DNA from: Actinacidiphila fildesensis | GTDB taxonomy: Bacteria; Actinomycetota; Actinomycetes; Streptomycetales; Streptomycetaceae | Assembly: GCF_042652185.1 (NCBI RefSeq) | Contig: NZ_JBHSIX010000038.1 | Length of the DNA: 64,000 nucleotides | Strand: one strand, 5' to 3' | Shown here: positions 55,713 to 64,000 of the stretch, piece by piece | Layout of the letters: each line of letters begins with the position of its first letter | How positions within the stretch are numbered: the stretch's first letter is position 1 | Notes under the pieces: model-generated | Seen by the model: only the letters and a program-made list of their open reading frames with translations | Databases searched by the model: none | What the model was told of the DNA's origin: nothing | Translations under genes and position numbers: made by a program

Positions 55713-56685
55713 GGGTGGCCTCCAGGGCCGGTGGTGCGGCCTCGTCGTCGCGCAGACAGCGACCGGTCAGGCTGAGGAACACGTCGTCGAGGGTGGGGCG
55801 GTTGACCTTGACCGAGGTCATGGTGATGCCCTGCCGGTCCAGAACGCGCAGCAGTTCGGGCAGGGCGGCGTCGCCGTGCGGGACCCGGAGCCGCACGGTG
55901 TCGTCGGTGATGGTGACTTCGTGGGCGCCCGGCAGCTGCTGGGCGGCGTCGGCGGCCTCGGTGGGCCGGTCGGACACCTCGATGGTGATCGTGTCGCCGG
56001 CTACGCGGGCCTTGAGTTCGTCCGGGGTGCCCTGCGCGACGATCGTTCCGTGGTCGGTCACGAGGATCCGGTCGCACAGGGCGTCGGCCTCGTCGAGGTA
56101 GTGGGTGGTGAGGAAGACGGTCATGCCCTGCTCGGCGCGCATCCGGCGGACGTGGTCCCAGAGGTTGGCCCGGCTCTGCGGATCCAGTCCGGTGGTGGGC
56201 TCGTCCAGGAAGACGAGGGCCGGTTCGTGCACCAGGCCCAGGGCGATGTCGAGCCGCCGCCGCTGGCCTCCGGAGAGCGTCTTGGCTGGACGTTGGTCCA
56301 AGCCGGCGAGGTCGAGTTGCTCGGCCAGCAGTGCTCCGCGGCGTCTGGCCTCCGATCGCGACAGTCCGTACAGCCGGGCTTGCAGCTCGATCTCCTCGCC
56401 GACCCGGGACTCCGGCCAGGTGGAGCCGCCCTGGGCCACATAGCCGATCCTGCGGCGCACTCCCTGAGGGTCCGTCAGCAGATCGCAGCCGCCCACGGTC
56501 GCGGTCCCGCCGGTGGGGCGCAGCAGCGTGGTCAGCATCCGCAGGGTCGTGGTCTTGCCTGCTCCGTTGGGCCCGAGGAACCCGACGAGTTCGCCTGCGG
56601 CCACATCGAAGTCAATGCCCTTGACCGCGTCGACGGTTCGCCCCCGCAGGGCGAACTGCCGGGCAAGACCTCGCACGGTGATCAT
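55702..56685 (-). CDS. ABC transporter ATPase, DrrA-like
   Basis: 327 aa; ATG at 56685 has GGGAGA six bases upstream; an alternative ATG at 56763 would overlap the previous stop by four bases. Walker A GPNGAGKTTTLRM, signature LSGGQRRRLDIALG, Walker B LVFLDEPTTGLDP, and the DrrA-type C-terminal extension (VKVNRPTLDDVFLSLTGR). With the following permease and the UvrA-like protein it forms a resistance set in the order SIP, ATPase, permease, UvrA-like. Confidence 0.93.
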   Translation of the reverse strand: MITVRGLARQFALRGRTVDAVKGIDFDVAAGELVGFLGPNGAGKTTTLRMLTTLLRPTGGTATVGGCDLLTDPQGVRRRIGYVAQGGSTWPESRVGEEIELQARLYGLSRSEARRRGALLAEQLDLAGLDQRPAKTLSGGQRRRLDIALGLVHEPALVFLDEPTTGLDPQSRANLWDHVRRMRAEQGMTVFLTTHYLDEADALCDRILVTDHGTIVAQGTPDELKARVAGDTITIEVSDRPTEAADAAQQLPGAHEVTITDDTVRLRVPHGDAALPELLRVLDRQGITMTSVKVNRPTLDDVFLSLTGRCLRDDEAAPPALEATHAA

Positions 56686-56759
56686 GGGATCTCCCTCGTG
56701 TGCGGACGGCTCCTGGCTCGGACCACGTAAGGGCCCGACCGTGTACTCCTCGCTGTGGC

Positions 56760-57629
56760 TCATTCCGCGGTCGCCTCGGCCAGCCGCTCCTGCGCCTCGG
56801 CCATGTCCTGCTCGGTCGGCGCGTCGTCCTGGGTCAGCTTGAACCGCCAGTAGCCGCTGAAGGCGATCGACCGCTTGTCCAGTCCGCGATCGTCAACGAG
56901 GTGACGGCGGAGTGCCCGGACGGTGCCCGACTCGCCGGCCAGCCAGACGAAGGGGCGGCCCGGGGCGAACTCGGCCTTGCCTACGGTGTCGAACAGGACG
57001 TCGCTCTGTCCGGCGGCGGTTCCGTTGCGGAACACCCAGTTGACGCTGACGTCGCCGTTGGTCTCGAAGCTCTGGCGCTCGGTGTGGTCGGCGACTTCGA
57101 TGTAGGCATGGGCGCGGGCTCCCTCGGGCAGCGCCTCCAGCAGGGTGCCGATCGCGGGCAGGGCGGTCTCGTCACCGATCAGCAGGAGCCAGTCGGAGTT
57201 CGCGATCGAGTCGTCGATCGAGACCGGCAGCGCGTAGACGGCCGAGGGGCCGACCATGCCGAGCTGATCGCCCGGCTGGGCGGAGGCGGCCCAGCGGGTC
57301 GCGGGGCCGGTCTCGCCGTGGAGGACGAAGTCGATCTCGATCGTGTTGGTGCCCGGTACGCGACGGCGGACGGTGAAGCTGCGCATCGTCGGACGTTCGT
57401 CCTCCGGAATGGCCAGAAACGCGTAGTACCAGCTCGTGGCGTCTCCTCCCTCTTCCGGGAGGATGGGCACCCGCTGGCCGGGGAGGGGGAAGCAGAGCTT
57501 CACCTGCTGGTCCGGTGTCCGGCCGACGGAGGCGTCGAGCTGGTCGGCGTCGAAGGTCACGCGGGCCATGTGCGGTGTGACGCGGGTGATGTCGGTGACC
57601 TGGATGAGAGATACAGGGAGTTCTGCCAT
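56760..57629 (-). CDS. Siderophore-interacting (FAD/NAD(P)H) protein
   Basis: 289 aa; ATG at 57629 with GGAAGG. SIP family: LIQVTDITRVTPHMARVTFDADQL, RSFTVRRRVPGTNTIEIDFVLHGETGPATRWAASAQPGDQLGMVGP (FAD site RxYTxR-like), LLLIGDETALPAIGTLLEAL, VWLAGESGTVRALRRHL. It normally reduces ferric siderophores in the cytosol. In this position, first gene of the resistance operon and divergent from the TetR gene, it may instead reduce the quinone-imine-like product or supply electrons (inference). Confidence 0.9.
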   Translation of the reverse strand: MAELPVSLIQVTDITRVTPHMARVTFDADQLDASVGRTPDQQVKLCFPLPGQRVPILPEEGGDATSWYYAFLAIPEDERPTMRSFTVRRRVPGTNTIEIDFVLHGETGPATRWAASAQPGDQLGMVGPSAVYALPVSIDDSIANSDWLLLIGDETALPAIGTLLEALPEGARAHAYIEVADHTERQSFETNGDVSVNWVFRNGTAAGQSDVLFDTVGKAEFAPGRPFVWLAGESGTVRALRRHLVDDRGLDKRSIAFSGYWRFKLTQDDAPTEQDMAEAQERLAEATAE

Positions 57630-57683
57630 TGGAAACCTTCCATGGACGTCGGCCATCCCGGGGCAGCCCGTGCCGACGTGATA

Positions 57684-57733
57684 TCTTTACGCTGTAAAGA
57701 GATGCGTGGAAGAGGTTACTTTATGCGGTAAGG
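57684..57733. promoter_or_regulatory. Double TetR-type operator
   Basis: CTTTACGCTGTAAAG (57685-57699) is a perfect dyad; CTTTATGCGGTAAGG (57719-57733) is an imperfect second copy, 34 bp apart centre to centre, about three helical turns. Both lie in the 113-bp region between the divergent SIP operon and the TetR gene, so the regulator probably represses both. Confidence 0.7.
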
Positions 57734-57742
57734 AGTTGCAAG

Positions 57743-58582
57743 GTGGTTGTTTTTTCCGGACAGGGCGACGCTCGCCGTTCGATGGCCCTGCTCTGGCGCA
57801 CGGCCGGTTCCAAGGAGGCCAGGACGGCGCCCGGGCCCAAGCCCGGTCTCGACGTCGACACGATCGTGGCGGCGGGTATCGCCGTGGCCGACGAGCAGGG
57901 CATGGCCGACCTGTCGATGCGGGCGGTGGGCGTGTGGCTCGGGCGGAGCGCGATGGCGCTCTACACCTATGTGCCGAGCAAGAACGAACTGATCGACCTC
58001 ATGCACGACCGTGTGCTGGCCGAGCTGCCCACCGCGTACGAGACCGGCGGTGGATGGCGCCCCGCGGTCGTCTCCTGGGCCGACGACGTCTGGGCGTTCT
58101 ACCTGCGCCACCCGTGGGTCCTGCAGGTCTCCCAGGCCAGGCCCGTACTCGGCCCCGGCGAGTACACGCAGTTGGAGACGGTGGTGCGGATCCTCGACGG
58201 GATCGGGCTGGAGCCGTTGAAGGTCCGTCGTGTCATCTCCGTGCTCTTCCAGTTCGTTCGCGGGATGGCCCGGGTCGCAGCGGAGCTTCAGCAGGCGGGG
58301 CCGGCGACCGGCGTGTCCGACGAGGAGTGGTGGTCCGTCCGGTCCGCGCTGCTCATGGAGGCTGCTCCGGACTTCGCCCAGCGCTTTCCGGCCGTGGCGG
58401 CCTTGGAGTCGGGCGCCGCCCCCGTCGCCGTCGAGGAAGGGAGCGGCGACACCGCGCCCTATCTGGACCATGAGGCCAAGGAGGCCTTCCGGGTGGGCCT
58501 GGACCTGATCCTCGACGGCATCGACGCGGCGGTCCTGTCCACCTCGGCCGGCTCCAACCGCCCCACCTCGTCAGCTCCTTGA
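57743..58582 (+). CDS. TetR-family regulator with large ligand domain
   Basis: 279 aa; GTG at 57743 with AAGGAG seven bases upstream. N-terminal HTH: VDTIVAAGIAVADEQGMADLSMRAVGVWLGRSAMALYTYVPSKNELIDLMHD (YTYVPSKNEL recognition block); the C-terminal 170 residues fit TetR_C tetracyclin/TetR-like groups (YLRHPWVLQVSQARPVLGPGEYTQLETVVRIL). Divergent from SIP-ABC-UvrA with a double operator between, so it is probably a product-responsive repressor of the resistance operon. Confidence 0.93.
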   Translation: MVVFSGQGDARRSMALLWRTAGSKEARTAPGPKPGLDVDTIVAAGIAVADEQGMADLSMRAVGVWLGRSAMALYTYVPSKNELIDLMHDRVLAELPTAYETGGGWRPAVVSWADDVWAFYLRHPWVLQVSQARPVLGPGEYTQLETVVRILDGIGLEPLKVRRVISVLFQFVRGMARVAAELQQAGPATGVSDEEWWSVRSALLMEAAPDFAQRFPAVAALESGAAPVAVEEGSGDTAPYLDHEAKEAFRVGLDLILDGIDAAVLSTSAGSNRPTSSAP

Positions 58583-58609
58583 CGGACGGACGGACGGACG
58601 GGCGGACGG
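58581..58609. repeat. GACG/GGAC tetranucleotide repeat
   Basis: Five GACG units (58581-58600) followed by near copies, beginning at the end of the TetR gene; the stop codon falls inside the repeat. Its size may change by slippage. Confidence 0.85.
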
Positions 58610-58896
58610 TCCGGGCGGGCGGGGTGCTGCGCCGCCGCGTGGAGGCGTGAAGGCAGCAGTACCCCCCGCCCCGGGCGGCTGACTCCTATCGCGCTCACCT
58701 ATAGGCGATTTTAGGACGGTCTTGATCGCTGGGAGCCCAGGAACGCAACCGGATCGGTCATATGCCGACCGGAAATGATTGTTGACTGATTCTTGAAGGT
58801 TGACCTACGGTTTTTTGGGCCGCTACATATCACGACCCCCGGCCGCATACGACTGGTACGAGATTTGGCAGTGCCTCAATTCCAGGGGAGCACCAC
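58583..58896. other. Intergenic region before the LmbU-type gene
   Basis: 314 bp without a gene: the tetranucleotide repeat, a CCTAT/ATAGG inverted repeat (58685-58705), and an AT-rich promoter zone from 58760 to 58830. Confidence 0.5.
58800..58829 (+). promoter_or_regulatory. Vegetative-type promoter of the LmbU-type gene
   Basis: TTGACC (58800-58805), 18-bp spacer, TACATA (58824-58829), close to the principal-sigma consensus and about 65 bases before the start codon. A second TTGACT (58782-58787) may serve an alternative promoter. Confidence 0.55.
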
Positions 58897-59544
58897 ATGG
58901 AGCACATCACCAAGGAAAACCAGCGGATCATGCCATCAACGGCCAGGCACACCACGGGTGGTAGGACAGTGCGCCCCCGGAACGCCGGACCGGAGCGCAT
59001 CCTGACCACCCGGGTCGGCCTGCAGCTCCCAGCCAGACTCACTTACGACCGCTGGGAGAAGGCCGGACAGCGCATCTTCCAGATCGCCGACTCCTCCGCC
59101 TGGTGCCTGGGGGACTGGTTGGTGTACGGCCAGGAACAGTACGCCGACCGCTACCAGGCCGGCGCGGAGGCTGCCGGCCTCGACTACCAGACACTGCGCA
59201 ACTACGCCTGGGTGGCGCGGCATTTCGAGCTCGGGCGACGGCGCGAGGCTCTCAGCTTCGGCCACCATGCCGAGGTCGCTTCCCTCCCGCCCGCGGAGGC
59301 GGATGTGTGGCTCGACCGGGCGGAGCAGCACAGTTGGTCCAGGAATCAGCTCAGAGCCACCCTGCGCGAGAGCCGTCAGGGCAACCGGGCGGCCACACCC
59401 CAACGTGACCACATCCCCCGGATCAGCGCCTCCGGTGACCGCGTGGAGCTCTGGCGCGAGGCCGCGTCCAAGGCTGAACGGGACTTCGAGGACTGGATAG
59501 TCGCGGCGCTCGACCGCGCCGCCGCGCACGGGCTGGATCACTGA
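58897..59544 (+). CDS. LmbU-family cluster-situated activator
   Basis: 215 aa, ATG with GGGGAG eight bases upstream. Family pattern: RVGLQLPARLTYDRWEKAGQRIFQIADSSAWCLGDWLVYGQEQY, DYQTLRNYAWVARHFELGRRREALSFGHHAEVASLPPAEADVWLDRAEQHSWSRNQLRATLR. LmbU-type DNA-binding regulators activate lincomycin, novobiocin (NovE), hormaomycin and actinomycin-type clusters. It sits between the resistance genes and the precursor genes and is likely co-transcribed with the ferredoxin. Confidence 0.92.
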   Translation: MEHITKENQRIMPSTARHTTGGRTVRPRNAGPERILTTRVGLQLPARLTYDRWEKAGQRIFQIADSSAWCLGDWLVYGQEQYADRYQAGAEAAGLDYQTLRNYAWVARHFELGRRREALSFGHHAEVASLPPAEADVWLDRAEQHSWSRNQLRATLRESRQGNRAATPQRDHIPRISASGDRVELWREAASKAERDFEDWIVAALDRAAAHGLDH

Positions 59545-59581
59545 AGGACCTTTGACTGCCCACCACCGGAGAGTCACGCTC

Positions 59582-59788
59582 ATGCTGATCGGCATTGACC
59601 ACAATACGTGTATCGGCTCGGGGCAGTGCGTCCTGACGGCGCCTGACCTGTTCACCCAGGATGACGACGGGTACTCCCGGCTCGTACCCGGAGGTACTGA
59701 GGTAGCGACGCGGCGGCAGGCGGCGGAGGCCGCCCTGTCGTGTCCTGTACGGGCCATCGCCGTGGCGGACGAGCCGTCCGCCAACTGA
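59582..59788 (+). CDS. [3Fe-4S] ferredoxin
   Basis: 68 aa; ATG at 59582 with GGAGAG eight bases upstream. Three cluster cysteines, C10 and C16 (NTCIGSGQC) and C54 (SCPVRAI), with the second position of the usual CxxCxxC replaced (CIGSGQC), define a [3Fe-4S] ferredoxin that donates electrons to P450s. It is convergent with the P450 gene at 61146-59854, its probable partner. Confidence 0.92.
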   Translation: MLIGIDHNTCIGSGQCVLTAPDLFTQDDDGYSRLVPGGTEVATRRQAAEAALSCPVRAIAVADEPSAN

Positions 59789-59853
59789 GCGGGACAGCGG
59801 AGTGATGGGGTCGCCCGGCACCGGTCGGCCCCCTCACCCCGCGACCGGCCGGC

Positions 59854-61146
59854 TCAGGCCCGCAGCCGAAGGCGCAGCGAGTTCAGCCGCCAGCTGCCGG
59901 GGAGCAGCGCGCGGTCCCACCCCGCGTCACCGTCGGCCGGCGCCAGATCAGGGTAGTGCTCCAGCAGCTTGGCGAAGGCCGCCTCGCCCTCCTGCCGGGC
60001 CAGCGTGGCACCCAGGCAGTAGTGGATACCGTGACCGAACCCCACGTGGTTCTCGGCCTGTCCGTCCTGGTGGCGCGTGACGTCCAGCCGGTCCGGGTCC
60101 GGGTACTGGCGCGGGTCGAAGTTGGCGGACACCAGCACCAGTTGGACCGCGTCGCCACGAGCAATGCGCGTCCCGGAGATCTCCAGCTCCTCGGCGGCGT
60201 AGCGCAGCCGTGCCACCTGCACCGAACCGCACCAGCGCATCAGCTCGTGGACCGCGCGCGGAATCAGCGACGGGTCCTTGCGCAGTTGCTCGAGCTGGTC
60301 GCGGTGGGTGAGCAGTGCCGCGGTGCCGTTGCCGATCAGATGCGCGCTCGTCTCGTGCCCGGCCAGCACCAGGGTCACGATCATGGTGACCATCTCGATG
60401 TCGCTGAGCCGGCTGCCGTCGTCGTCCTGGGCCCGGATCAGCGCGCTCAGCAGATCGTCCCCCAGCGCGGCGCGGCGCTGCTCGATCAGTGCATGGCAGT
60501 AGTCGATCATGACCGGGAACGAGTGCTGCAGCCGTTCGGGCCGCATCGACACCAGATCGCCTCCCCACACCCGCCACCGTTCGAGATCGATCGTCGGGAT
60601 GCCGACCAGCTCACAGATCACGGTGATCGACAGTGGATACGCGAAATGCTCCAGGAAGTCGACCGCACCGTCCTGTTCATGGTCCGGGAGCTCGGCGAGC
60701 AGCCGGTCGGCGATCCGCTCGATGTCCGGCCGCAGGTCGAGGATGCGGCGAGCCGCGAAAGCCCGGGTGACCAGGCGCCGCAGTCTGGGGTGGTCCGGCG
60801 GGTCGCTGTCCAGGATGGAGCCGAGCAGATAGGCCCGCAGATGTTCGGGGACGTTGAGCAGGTCCATCATGCTCTCGCGTGGATCCGTGCCGCCCTCGCC
60901 CGGAACGTGGGAGGGCGTGTTGAGGAATCGGGGGTCGCGCAGCACGGCGCGGACGTCGTCGAAGCGGGTCACGAACCACACCGGGGTGCCGTCGACGAAC
61001 CGGCCGCGGACCACCGGGCTCTGCTCGCGCATCCGCCCGTACCCGCTGAACGGGTCCGCGAGCAGGTCCGGGTCCATCATGTGCGGGCCGACGGGGCACG
61101 TCGCGCCCCCGCCGGTCGACGAGGTGCCGTGGGTAGTGAGGGACAT
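59854..61146 (-). CDS. Cytochrome P450
   Basis: 430 aa; ATG at 61146 with GGAG. Helix I oxygen motif LAGHETSAHLIG, ExxR in VHELMRW, and haem loop FGHGIHYCLGATLAR with Cys377. Class I bacterial P450, served by the adjacent ferredoxin. In the kynurenine context it may hydroxylate kynurenine or, later, a peptide proline; actinomycin-type clusters have P450s for the latter. Last gene of the minus-strand tryptophan-pathway operon (26 bases after the methyltransferase). Confidence 0.93.
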   Translation of the reverse strand: MSLTTHGTSSTGGGATCPVGPHMMDPDLLADPFSGYGRMREQSPVVRGRFVDGTPVWFVTRFDDVRAVLRDPRFLNTPSHVPGEGGTDPRESMMDLLNVPEHLRAYLLGSILDSDPPDHPRLRRLVTRAFAARRILDLRPDIERIADRLLAELPDHEQDGAVDFLEHFAYPLSITVICELVGIPTIDLERWRVWGGDLVSMRPERLQHSFPVMIDYCHALIEQRRAALGDDLLSALIRAQDDDGSRLSDIEMVTMIVTLVLAGHETSAHLIGNGTAALLTHRDQLEQLRKDPSLIPRAVHELMRWCGSVQVARLRYAAEELEISGTRIARGDAVQLVLVSANFDPRQYPDPDRLDVTRHQDGQAENHVGFGHGIHYCLGATLARQEGEAAFAKLLEHYPDLAPADGDAGWDRALLPGSWRLNSLRLRLRA

Positions 61147-61172
61147 GGTCGGCTCCGGTTCTCGCTGGGGCG

Positions 61173-62213
61173 TCACTTGACCGCGCTGATCACGCCGTGC
61201 GGGGTCCACCGGCCGCCTGGGAGCCGCTCGGCCTTCGCGAATCCGGCCGCGGCGAACCACTCCTCGTACTGGCCCCAGCGATAGATGGTGCTGCTCGCGG
61301 CGGGCAGGGTCGCGAAGTAGACGTTGTCGAGCGCCGCGTACAGGGGTCCGTCGCCGCTGTCGTCGGACATGGCGTTGAACACCAGCACCCGTCCGCCGTC
61401 CGGCAGGGCCGCGTAGGCCTTGCCCAGCAGGCGCACGTTCTGCTCCGGCGACCAGATCACCAGCTGGTTGGCGAACAACACGCAGTCGTGCCCTGCGGGG
61501 TAGGCGTCGGCGAAGATGTCGGCCTCGCGTACGGAGATCCGGTCGCTCAGGCCGTGCTCGGCTACCTTGCGGCGGGCGATCTCCACGGTCCCCGGCAGGT
61601 CGAGGACGGTGAACTCGACCCCCGGATTCGCCTGTGCGAGGGCGATGGCGTTCACACCGTCGCCGCCGCCGACGTCGAGTACCCGGCGCACTCCGGTCAG
61701 GTCGGCCTTCTCGAGCAGGATGGGGTTCGACAGCCGGGACCAGGACCGCATGCAGCGGTAGAACAGCTGCTCCAGGTCCGGATCGGCCGACAGCCGGTGG
61801 TACAGGTCGGTGCCGGTTCCCTTGACCCGCCGCAGGCCGATGTTGGTATTGGCGCGCAGTGAGTCCGTGAAGTCGACTTCGGCGGGGCGCACGATCCGCT
61901 CCTCGTACTCGATGAGGTCCTCGATGATGTCCCACGTTCCGTCCGCGAACATGCCGCTCAGGACATCGGCGTTGCGGTAGAGGTCGTCCTGGCGGGTCGT
62001 CAGCTGCAGCGCGGTGGTGCCCAGGAGCAGGATCTGGGTCGGGCGGTCCGCCAGACCGAGCTCTTCCCCGATCTCCTGCGCCGTCAGCCCCGGCTTCTGG
62101 TGGAGGAGCGGGAACAGGCCCAGGTTGCGGCCGGCGTTGAGCATCTGGAAGGCCGACGAACCGAAGAGGATCTGGACCAGACCATCGGTGGTGAGCGGGG
62201 ACGGGTCTGACAT
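61173..62213 (-). CDS. SAM-dependent methyltransferase (3-hydroxykynurenine C-methyltransferase-like)
   Basis: 346 aa; ATG at 62213 with GGAG. N-terminal winged-helix dimerisation domain (LVQILFGSSAFQMLNAGRNLGLFPLLHQKPGLTAQEIGEELGL) and C-terminal Rossmann domain with SAM motif RVLDVGGGDGVNAIALAQANPG, as in O-methyltransferase family 2. The AcmL/SibL-type enzymes that methylate C4 of 3-hydroxykynurenine have this architecture. Its place next to kynureninase and P450 supports that role; small-molecule O-methylation is the alternative. Confidence 0.88.
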   Translation of the reverse strand: MSDPSPLTTDGLVQILFGSSAFQMLNAGRNLGLFPLLHQKPGLTAQEIGEELGLADRPTQILLLGTTALQLTTRQDDLYRNADVLSGMFADGTWDIIEDLIEYEERIVRPAEVDFTDSLRANTNIGLRRVKGTGTDLYHRLSADPDLEQLFYRCMRSWSRLSNPILLEKADLTGVRRVLDVGGGDGVNAIALAQANPGVEFTVLDLPGTVEIARRKVAEHGLSDRISVREADIFADAYPAGHDCVLFANQLVIWSPEQNVRLLGKAYAALPDGGRVLVFNAMSDDSGDGPLYAALDNVYFATLPAASSTIYRWGQYEEWFAAAGFAKAERLPGGRWTPHGVISAVK

Positions 62214-62277
62214 GGCTACTCCGTATCGGATGAGGTGGAGGGGTTCGGGGGCGAGGCGCTGGGCATCGACCGGGATG

Positions 62278-63540
62278 TCATGTCACTCGGGCCAGACCGG
62301 CAGGCCGGGACAGATAGGTCCGCCGTTCGGCGACCTCGCGGAGGCGGTCCATCGCGTCCCAGATCTCGGTGTACCGGGTGTAGAGCGGGGACGGTCCGAG
62401 CCGCAGCCGGTCCGGGGTCCGGTAGTCGCTGATGACCTTCGCGTCCGCAGCGAGCGTCTGGCAGATCCGCCAGGCGTCCGGGTGGTGCAGCGACACATGT
62501 GAACCGCGCTGCTCCGCCGCGGTAGGTGAGGCCGGTCTGAATCCCAGCGGGGTCAGCCAGGCAGCTGCCAGATCGGCGACCAGCTGGCTCAGGAGCAGGC
62601 CCTTGGCCCGGATCTGAGCCACACCGGCCTGCTCGACAAGGGTGAGACCCGGGTCGATTGCCGCCAGCGACAGCAGCGGTGGTGTGCTCACCAAGAACCG
62701 CTCGATGCCGGGTACGGGGTCGTAGGAGGGGCCCATCCGGAACTGATCCCGCTGTCCGAACCAGCCCCAGATCGGCTGCCGTAGCTGGGTCTGTACCTCA
62801 CGTCGCACATAGAGGTAGGCGGGTGAGCCCGGTCCGCCGTTGAGGTACTTGTACGTGCAGCCGACGGCGAGCTCCGCGCCGGTCGCCGCCAGTTCCACGG
62901 GAACGGCTCCGGCCGCGTGCGACAGGTCCCACAGGACCCGGGTGCCGACCGAGCGGGCCAGCTCGTTCACCCTCGCCATGTCCAGCAGCGCGCCGCTGCG
63001 GTACGACACCAGCGAGAGCACCACCAGCGCGACGTCCTGGTCCAGGGCGGAGCGCAACCGGTCGAGGTCGATGCCGCCGTCGAGGTCGGAGGGGACATGG
63101 TGCAGGCGCAGCCCGCGCTGCGCGGCCAGGCCCTGCAGGACGTACCGGTTGGTCGGGAAGTCTTCGGCGTCCATCAGGACGGTACCGCGCCCCGGCGCGG
63201 CCTCCAGCGCGGCGCCGGCCAGCTTGTACAGGTTGACCGACGTGGAGTCGGAGACCACCACCTCACCGGAGCGGGCCCCGAGCACGTGCTCGGCGAGACG
63301 GTCACCGAGCCGGCTGCCCCAGTCGATCCAGTCCTGCCAGGAACGCACCAGCCCCTCGCCCCAGCCCTGCTCCACCACCGCGCGCAGGTGGTCCGGGGTG
63401 GCCGTGGGCATTCTGCCCAGCGAGTTGCCGTCCAGATAGATCAGCTCCGGGTCGGCGATGACGAACCGCTCACGAAACGCGGCCAGGGGATCGGCCGCGT
63501 CCAGCTCCTCGGCCGCCGCGCGAGGGATGCCGCCTTCCAT
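62278..63540 (-). CDS. Kynureninase
   Basis: 420 aa; ATG at 63540 with AAGGAG. Fold-type I PLP enzyme: YLDGNSLGRMPTATPDHL, WIDWGSRLGDRLAEHVLGA, VVSDSTSVNLYKLAGAAL, LWDLSHAAGAVPVELA, and PLP lysine K231 in VGCTYKYLNGGPGSPAY, closing with GPSPLYTRYTEIWDAMDRL. Cleaves (3-hydroxy)kynurenine to (3-hydroxy)anthranilate and alanine. A paralogue inside a cluster with dioxygenase and methyltransferase suggests a dedicated hydroxykynureninase for secondary metabolism. Confidence 0.95.
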   Translation of the reverse strand: MEGGIPRAAAEELDAADPLAAFRERFVIADPELIYLDGNSLGRMPTATPDHLRAVVEQGWGEGLVRSWQDWIDWGSRLGDRLAEHVLGARSGEVVVSDSTSVNLYKLAGAALEAAPGRGTVLMDAEDFPTNRYVLQGLAAQRGLRLHHVPSDLDGGIDLDRLRSALDQDVALVVLSLVSYRSGALLDMARVNELARSVGTRVLWDLSHAAGAVPVELAATGAELAVGCTYKYLNGGPGSPAYLYVRREVQTQLRQPIWGWFGQRDQFRMGPSYDPVPGIERFLVSTPPLLSLAAIDPGLTLVEQAGVAQIRAKGLLLSQLVADLAAAWLTPLGFRPASPTAAEQRGSHVSLHHPDAWRICQTLAADAKVISDYRTPDRLRLGPSPLYTRYTEIWDAMDRLREVAERRTYLSRPAGLARVT

Positions 63541-63653
63541 TGCTGCTCCTTGTCTGTCGTGTGGCTGGGCAGGTTGTGGCTGGGCAGGTCGTGTCCTGCG
63601 GGATCCTTCGCTGTGCCGCTCGCGGGTGCCGAACGCCTGATGCCGCGCGTCGG

Positions 63654-64000
63654 TCAGAGCGTCGAGCGCACCGCCCACAGTTCCGGGAAGAAGCGGTGCT
63701 CGCTGATCCGGGCCAGCCAGGACACGCCGTCGGTGCCGCCGGTGCCCGGTTTGGCGCCCAGCATCCGTTGCACGGTCACCAGGTGGGTGTAGCGCCAGCG
63801 GGCGAACTGGTCAGCGGTGTCCATGAGTGCCTCGGCGAGCAGATGCAGGTCACGGTGACGGATCGGATCCTGGTACACCGCCCGCCAGGCCGCCTCGACC
63901 TCCTCGCCGGCCCGATACGGCTGCGCGGCGTCACGGGCCGGGACGTCGTCCCCAGCCAGCAGCCCACGGCGGGCCAGCAGCGCGAGCGCCTCGTCGTACA
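63654..64000 (-). CDS. Tryptophan 2,3-dioxygenase, C-terminal part
   Basis: Partial; about 114 residues up to the stop at 63654, running off the window at 64000. TDO C-terminus: HLLAEALMDTADQFARWRYTHLVTVQRMLGAKPGTGGTDGVSWLARISEHRFFPELWAVRSTL, matching the haem-proximal helix region (RxxHVxxVxRxxGxKxGTGG). Converts Trp to N-formylkynurenine. First in order of the visible minus-strand genes TDO, kynureninase, methyltransferase, P450. Confidence 0.93.
   Translation of the reverse strand, partial: YDEALALLARRGLLAGDDVPARDAAQPYRAGEEVEAAWRAVYQDPIRHRDLHLLAEALMDTADQFARWRYTHLVTVQRMLGAKPGTGGTDGVSWLARISEHRFFPELWAVRSTL

Overview
The window is very GC-rich DNA with strong third-position GC bias, frequent GTG/TTG starts preceded by purine-rich ribosome binding sites, and gene families typical of Streptomyces (ECF42/YCII pair, XRE-DUF5753 regulator, LmbU-type regulator, WXG100 proteins). 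I read it as part of the accessory portion of a Streptomyces chromosome. It is rich in niche-specific genes and gene remnants; I see no tRNA, rRNA, CRISPR array or intact IS element.

Layout. 0-7 kb: a pentapeptide-repeat protein, a Ser/Thr kinase fused to an MFS transporter, a cupin, a truncated PNPOx relic, a DinB-like protein and an arsenic operon (arsC / arsR-aquaporin). 6.7-15.2 kb: a compact type VII secretion locus with an FHA-containing EssC/EccC-type ATPase broken by a one-base frameshift, two small Esx-type proteins, a 493-aa probable substrate and a divergent membrane protein with a RICIN domain. 15.9-27.5 kb: mixed single genes: VOC proteins, ECF42 sigma factor with its YCII partner, GAF-SpoIIE phosphatase, an AceE-like transketolase, a close blasticidin-S-deaminase relative, two secreted RICIN lectins and a truncated serpin. 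27.9-33.6 kb: a hypoxia/dormancy-type island (flavohemoglobin, two universal stress proteins, Zn-alcohol dehydrogenase, PPK2, a decayed Rv1733c-like gene), a gene mix reminiscent of DevR/OsdR regulons. 33.8-46 kb: a DUF3494 ice-binding-like secreted protein, regulators, several remnants (MFS/isochorismatase chimera, truncated hydrolase, LysR relic), a secreted protein-arginine deiminase, and a rifampin phosphotransferase gene preceded by a rifamycin-associated element.

46.3-52.2 kb holds a PAS-LuxR regulator facing an operon of an ATP-grasp ligase, a PEP-synthase/glucan-water-dikinase-like protein and an MFS exporter: a small biosynthesis-and-export system I cannot assign. 52.6-64 kb is the edge of a secondary-metabolite cluster: UvrA-like and ABC self-resistance genes, a siderophore-interacting flavoprotein and TetR regulator around a double operator, an LmbU-family activator, a [3Fe-4S] ferredoxin, a P450, a C-methyltransferase-like enzyme, kynureninase, and tryptophan 2,3-dioxygenase cut by the window end. 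Together these point to tryptophan to kynurenine to (methyl-)hydroxyanthranilate supply, as in actinomycin or pyrrolobenzodiazepine clusters; the peptide synthetases would lie beyond base 64000.
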